DNA of 9,302 nt. Origin: CAZEUZ01 sp964515805. GTDB lineage: Bacteria > Pseudomonadota > Gammaproteobacteria > Pseudomonadales > Cellvibrionaceae. Position numbers and translations under genes: made by a program. The DNA is taken from assembly GCA_964515805.1 (NCBI GenBank), contig CAZEUZ010000021.1:1-9302 (forward strand), in the 5' to 3' direction. The notes beneath the pieces were generated by a model. It did no database searches and had not been told where the DNA came from. It saw only the letters and a list, made by a program, of their open reading frames with translations. Of this stretch, positions 6,141 through 9,302 are shown one piece after another. How positions within the stretch are numbered: the first letter of the stretch is position 1; every line of letters starts with the position of its first letter.

Positions 6141-6157
6141 AACAGGGTGACCTTGTT
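6141..6157. promoter_or_regulatory. Operator-like 17-base dyad downstream of dxs
   Basis: AACAGGGTGACCTTGTT is symmetric about its central G at every pair except one (the fifth base from each end). A one-base centre is too tight for an RNA hairpin of full length, so it fits a DNA-binding dyad better than a terminator. It lies 54-70 bases beyond the dxs stop and about 240 bases upstream of csp, rather far for simple csp repression. Confidence 0.25.
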
Positions 6158-6210
6158 AAAAAATAGGGCTTAACGACAGCACAGTTCGGTATCTTTTTAT
6201 ACCTTAGACC

Positions 6211-8163
6211 CTAACCGTGACTCGTCGACGATAATTTTTGGCTGACTGTGTCTTGCTTTATTCGTTTTTTTATTGACTGATGAATGCCCTTAGCATCCAG
6301 ACCAATAGAAGCAAGTAATTCGTCCCTTTTGCCATGTTCAATATAGCGGTCAGGTAAACCTAAATGCAGAACAGCTTGCTCGATACCTCGGCTCACAAGA
6401 TATTCACTGACAGAACTGCCAGCACCGCCTGCAATCGCATTATCTTCCACTGTAACTAGCAAGCTGTGCCGGCTGGCCAAAGCTTCTATGGCCATTTCAT
6501 CCAAGGGTTTTACCCAGCGCATATCGCAGACAGTAGCATCAAGTAATTTGGCTGCTTCCATGACTTGATTAAGCAAGGCACCAAAATTTAATATGGCAAC
6601 ACATTGTCCTTGACGTTTGAGTTGACTTTCACCCACAGGTAATAGCTTCATTTTTTGCTCTACGTCGACACCCACCCCTTTACCTCTTGGGTAGCGCACG
6701 GCAGCCGGACCACTATACTGATAGGCGGTATACAATAATTGCCGGCATTCGTTCTCGTCACTGGGCGTGGCAATCACCATGTTGGGAATACAACGCAAAA
6801 AGGTAAGATCGAAACTACCGGCATGGGTAGGGCCATCCTCGCCAATGACACCGGCGCGATCAATACCAAAAGTCACATCGAGATTCTGTATGGCAATGTC
6901 GTGTATCAGTTGATCATATGCTCGCTGTAAAAATGTGGAGTAAATAGCAACTACCGGCTTACTGCCTTCGCAAGCGAGTCCCGCAGCCAAAGTCAGGGCG
7001 TGTTGTTCGGCAATCGCTACGTCGTGGAAACGCTCACTAAAGTGTTGGGAAAATGCAACCATACCTGAGCCTTCAGTCATGGCAGGTGTAATCGCCACCA
7101 GTCTCTGGTCTTGTTCGGCCATATCACAAAGCCATTGCCCAAACACCTGTTGATATTTGGGGACCGGTTTTGATTCCGGTAATTTAGCCTCGGTCTGATT
7201 GACAGCGATACTGATTTTTGGTCGCGGCTCTATCTTATCCAGTTTATCGAGTGCGTGATAACCGACGGGATCTTTTTCAGCCGGTTCGAAACCTTTCCCT
7301 TTTTGGGTGACAACATGCAATAGTTTAGGGCCTTTGAGGCTTTTCAACTTATTAAAATAATAAACGAGATTAAGTAAATCATGGCCGTTAATAGGCCCCA
7401 CGTAGTTAAAGCCTATCTCTTCAAACAACGTACCCGGGGAGACTAATCCTTTGACATGTTCTTCAGTGCGGCGGGCAAATTCCCAAGCTTGAGGTATTTT
7501 AGTTAACACTCGCTTGCTGTTCTCACGAAGGGCGTTGTAGAACTGGCTGGCCCAGATTCTGGAGAAATAGGTAGCCAACCCACCTACATTACGGGAGATG
7601 GACATATTGTTATCATTGAGGATGACCAGTAAGTCCTGTTCCGTATGAGCGGCGTGATTTAACGCCTCAAAGGCCATTCCAGCCGTCATAGCACCATCAC
7701 CAATGATTGCGACGTGCTTGCGGTCACTACCAGCTAGATCGCTGCCTAAAGCCATACCGAGCGCTGCACTGATAGACGTGCTCGAATGGCCTACGCCAAA
7801 GGTATCGCAGTCACTTTCAGATCGCTTGGGAAACCCCGACAACCCCTTGCTTTGTCGTATAGTAAGCATTTGCTCACGTCTTCCCGTAAGTATTTTATGA
7901 GGATAAGTTTGGTGGCCTACATCCCAAATGAGCCGATCTGCAGGCGTATTGTAGGCGTAATGTAGCGCTATGGTCAGTTCCACCACGCCTAGGCCGGCAC
8001 CAAAGTGACCACCGGTTTGGCCCACACAGAACAACAGATATTGCCGCAATTGATTGGCTACTTCTGGGAGTTGGGCCTTATCGAGTTTGCGTAAATCTGC
8101 AGGGCTGTCTATTGTGTCCAACAGCGGTGTTTTCGGTCTTGTCAGGGGTATATCGCTACACAT
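6211..8163 (-). CDS. dxs: 1-deoxy-D-xylulose-5-phosphate synthase
   Basis: Dxs condenses pyruvate with D-glyceraldehyde 3-phosphate, releasing CO2, to give 1-deoxy-D-xylulose 5-phosphate. This is the entry step of the MEP isoprenoid pathway and a precursor for thiamin and pyridoxal phosphate. The 650-residue length is slightly above the roughly 620 of E. coli, owing to longer ends. Thiamin diphosphate features are clear: GQTGGHFGAGLGVVELT (48-64, with His53), DVGHQTYPHKILTGR (81-95), the GDG...NDNN binding motif (GDGAMTAGMAFEALNH from 155, NDNN at 183-186), and the transketolase-like pyrimidine domain with catalytic Glu386 in DVAIAEQH. The C-terminal domain includes TVEDNAIAGGAGS. The ATG at 8163 is fixed by an in-frame stop nine bases upstream (8172-8170), but the ribosome binding site is poor. 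It follows ispA by 125 bases, where I see no convincing promoter or terminator, so it is probably the last gene of xseB-ispA-dxs. Confidence 0.98.
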   Translation of the reverse strand: MCSDIPLTRPKTPLLDTIDSPADLRKLDKAQLPEVANQLRQYLLFCVGQTGGHFGAGLGVVELTIALHYAYNTPADRLIWDVGHQTYPHKILTGRREQMLTIRQSKGLSGFPKRSESDCDTFGVGHSSTSISAALGMALGSDLAGSDRKHVAIIGDGAMTAGMAFEALNHAAHTEQDLLVILNDNNMSISRNVGGLATYFSRIWASQFYNALRENSKRVLTKIPQAWEFARRTEEHVKGLVSPGTLFEEIGFNYVGPINGHDLLNLVYYFNKLKSLKGPKLLHVVTQKGKGFEPAEKDPVGYHALDKLDKIEPRPKISIAVNQTEAKLPESKPVPKYQQVFGQWLCDMAEQDQRLVAITPAMTEGSGMVAFSQHFSERFHDVAIAEQHALTLAAGLACEGSKPVVAIYSTFLQRAYDQLIHDIAIQNLDVTFGIDRAGVIGEDGPTHAGSFDLTFLRCIPNMVIATPSDENECRQLLYTAYQYSGPAAVRYPRGKGVGVDVEQKMKLLPVGESQLKRQGQCVAILNFGALLNQVMEAAKLLDATVCDMRWVKPLDEMAIEALASRHSLLVTVEDNAIAGGAGSSVSEYLVSRGIEQAVLHLGLPDRYIEHGKRDELLASIGLDAKGIHQSIKKRIKQDTVSQKLSSTSHG

Positions 8164-8288
8164 AGCAGTCTATATCTTACGCTGTAATGAGTTTTCTTTG
8201 TATTAACCGGCGGCTATTGTAGGGCTACCGCTCTGAAATGGCTACATTGACCTAGTACATTTCTGTTCATTGTCGACTCTATCTGTTA

Positions 8289-9167
8289 TCAATATTTACG
8301 ATTGACTATATAGTTTGACAACTGACGCAAATAATCAGCACGGCCACCAAAATCGACAAGGGCATCCAGTGATTGTTGATGCAGAGATTGCGCCTTTTTT
8401 CTAGCTTCATCCAGGCCGAGAAGAGAAACATAGGTAGGTTTATTCAGCACCTTGTCGGCACCCTGTCTTTTACCTAAAGTCATTGTATCGGCAGTGGTAT
8501 CGAGAATGTCATCTTGTACTTGAAATGCAAGCCCGATTGCTTTTGCGTAGCGTGTCAGTGCCTGCAGCTGTTTTTCAGAAGCCATGGCCGCAATGGCGCC
8601 CAAACAGACGCTAGCGACAATTAATGTGCCGGTTTTGTAGTTGTGCATTTGTTCCAGTTCAGCTAGCGACAGCTGTTGTTCTACTGCAGCTAAGTCAATG
8701 GACTGTCCTGCCACCATGCCGCTACCGCCGGCAGCTATGGCTAAACGATGTACCATCTTCAACACAATAGCACTGTCCAGCTGATTGATGTTCGACAAGC
8801 TTTCAAATGCCAGCGCCTGCAATGCATCGCCGGCTAAAATCGCAGTGGATTCGTTAAATGCCTTGTGACAAGCTGGTATACCGCGGCGTAGATCATCATT
8901 ATCCATAGCAGGCAGATCGTCGTGAATCAGGCTGTAGGAGTGGATACATTCGACTGCTGCAGCGACCGAATCTACTGATGAGTTGACGCTTCCAAAACAG
9001 TAGAAACTAGCGTAGACCAAAGCTGGCCGCAATCGCTTGCCGCCATTCATTAAGCTGTAGTCAATGGCCTGCCGTAACTGCTTGTCAGCAATATGATTAG
9101 ATACAAGCTCCCTTAAATGCTGGTTAACCCGCTGTCGGGAGGCATCTAAAAACGGTTTGAGAGACAA
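8289..9167 (-). CDS. ispA: Farnesyl diphosphate synthase (geranyltranstransferase)
   Basis: IspA adds isopentenyl diphosphate to dimethylallyl and then geranyl diphosphate, giving farnesyl diphosphate for ubiquinone side chains and undecaprenyl carriers. The 292-residue length is near the E. coli enzyme (299). Short-chain trans-prenyltransferase motifs are present: GGKRLRP (42-48), the first Asp-rich motif DDLPAMDND (83-91), GQSIDLA (154-160), YKTGTL (177-182) and the second Asp-rich motif DDILD (219-223). Start choice: an in-frame TAG (9176-9174) leaves the TTG at 9167 as the first usable codon. AAGGA (9182-9178) stands ten bases upstream, and the first ATG (residue 40) would delete conserved sequence. 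The gene begins six bases after the xseB stop, and its ribosome binding site lies inside the last xseB codons, so translation is likely coupled. Geranylgeranyl specificity cannot be excluded by eye, but context favours FPP. Confidence 0.96.
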   Translation of the reverse strand: MSLKPFLDASRQRVNQHLRELVSNHIADKQLRQAIDYSLMNGGKRLRPALVYASFYCFGSVNSSVDSVAAAVECIHSYSLIHDDLPAMDNDDLRRGIPACHKAFNESTAILAGDALQALAFESLSNINQLDSAIVLKMVHRLAIAAGGSGMVAGQSIDLAAVEQQLSLAELEQMHNYKTGTLIVASVCLGAIAAMASEKQLQALTRYAKAIGLAFQVQDDILDTTADTMTLGKRQGADKVLNKPTYVSLLGLDEARKKAQSLHQQSLDALVDFGGRADYLRQLSNYIVNRKY

Positions 9168-9173
9168 ACAGTG

Positions 9174-9302
9174 CTATCCTTTATTGACAATATCTTCGCT
9201 ACCATCATCTTGAAAGTCGGTTAACTTTAAGTCATCCCCTTGGCCTGTCAATAAACTAATTTTTTGTTCTGCCTCATCCAATTTACTGTTACATTCACGG
9301 GT
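9174..9302 (-). CDS. xseB: Exodeoxyribonuclease VII small subunit, C-terminal part (runs off right edge)
   Basis: Only the last 42 codons and the TAG stop are in the window. The visible sequence, beginning TRECNSKLDEAEQKISLLTG, carries the typical end of the XseB helix, in which a Cys-x-x-x-Leu-x-x-Ala-Glu-Gln-Lys pattern is common, followed by an acidic tail (GDDLKLTDFQDDGSEDI). XseB binds XseA to form exonuclease VII, which degrades single-stranded DNA from both ends. The position directly upstream of ispA and dxs is the classical gammaproteobacterial order and strengthens the call. The gene stops six bases before the ispA TTG. Confidence 0.9.
   Translation of the reverse strand, partial: TRECNSKLDEAEQKISLLTGQGDDLKLTDFQDDGSEDIVNKG

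Larger units (their letters stand above)
5905..6210. other. Gap between dxs and csp: leader and promoter region of csp, no gene seen
   Basis: I see no credible gene in these 306 bases; stops are frequent in all frames. It must hold the end of the dxs transcript and the promoter and leader of csp. Structures seen are a 12-bp palindrome (5923-5934), a weak -10 candidate (5956-5961), two GACTTT copies one helical turn apart (6017-6022 and 6028-6033), a 17-base dyad (6141-6157), and a small hairpin GGTAT/ATACC with a six-base loop (6188-6203) just beyond the dxs stop. None is a textbook intrinsic terminator, because no T-run follows a good stem on the minus strand. Confidence 0.6.

Noticed and set aside
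6141..6170. Intrinsic terminator for dxs at the 17-base dyad
   Set aside because: On the minus strand the stem has an A-C mismatch and a one-base centre, and only four Ts follow; it fits a DNA dyad better.
8164..8288. Promoter for dxs in the ispA-dxs gap
   Set aside because: TACAAT occurs on the minus strand, but there is no acceptable -35 at 16-18 bases, so no promoter is claimed.

Overview
The window reads as ordinary chromosome of a Gram-negative gammaproteobacterium, probably a free-living or marine relative of the Pseudomonas/Cellvibrio side of the class. Three things point there: the single-chain class I fumarase closely resembles the Pseudomonas type, the order xseB-ispA-dxs is the classical gammaproteobacterial isoprenoid cluster, and the ExoI aligns well with E. 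coli SbcB. By eye the base composition is moderate (below 50% G+C) and even across genes. I see no insertion sequence, phage gene, tRNA, rRNA or CRISPR array.

Layout, left to right. (a) Positions 1-379, minus strand: the 5' part of a membrane-anchored or exported alpha/beta hydrolase that runs off the left edge, with its own promoter and ribosome binding site. (b) A divergent intergenic region, 380-617. (c) A plus-strand group, 618-4346: an unrecognised membrane-anchored coiled-coil protein, then class I fumarase, then exonuclease I (sbcB), whose GTG start overlaps the fumarase stop by four bases. (d) A convergent junction only 12 bases long. (e) A minus-strand block, read right to left: xseB (3' end only, at the right edge), ispA, dxs, a 306-base gap, a small CspA-family cold-shock protein, then a DEAD-box RNA helicase with a DETD motif II and a basic, repeat-containing tail.

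How the genes fit together. IspA and Dxs are both isoprenoid-pathway enzymes: Dxs commits pyruvate and glyceraldehyde 3-phosphate to the MEP pathway, and IspA builds farnesyl diphosphate from the C5 products. XseB, the small subunit of exonuclease VII, is a traditional co-operonic passenger. The cold-shock protein and helicase are a plausible RNA-unfolding pair, separated by a hairpin that could be a terminator or attenuator. Fumarase and ExoI appear translationally coupled, joining a TCA-cycle enzyme to a DNA-repair nuclease.

I found no convincing undescribed multi-gene system. The points most worth a second look are a perfect 28-bp palindrome inside the fumarase gene, the fumarase-sbcB overlap, the csp-helicase leader structure, unusual residues in CSP RNP1 and helicase motif II, and the uncharacterised coiled-coil protein next to fumarase. 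Two real partial genes at the window edges (hydrolase and xseB) were found by reading the edges directly. The helicase start is placed at 5606 rather than at the upstream GTG at 5639.
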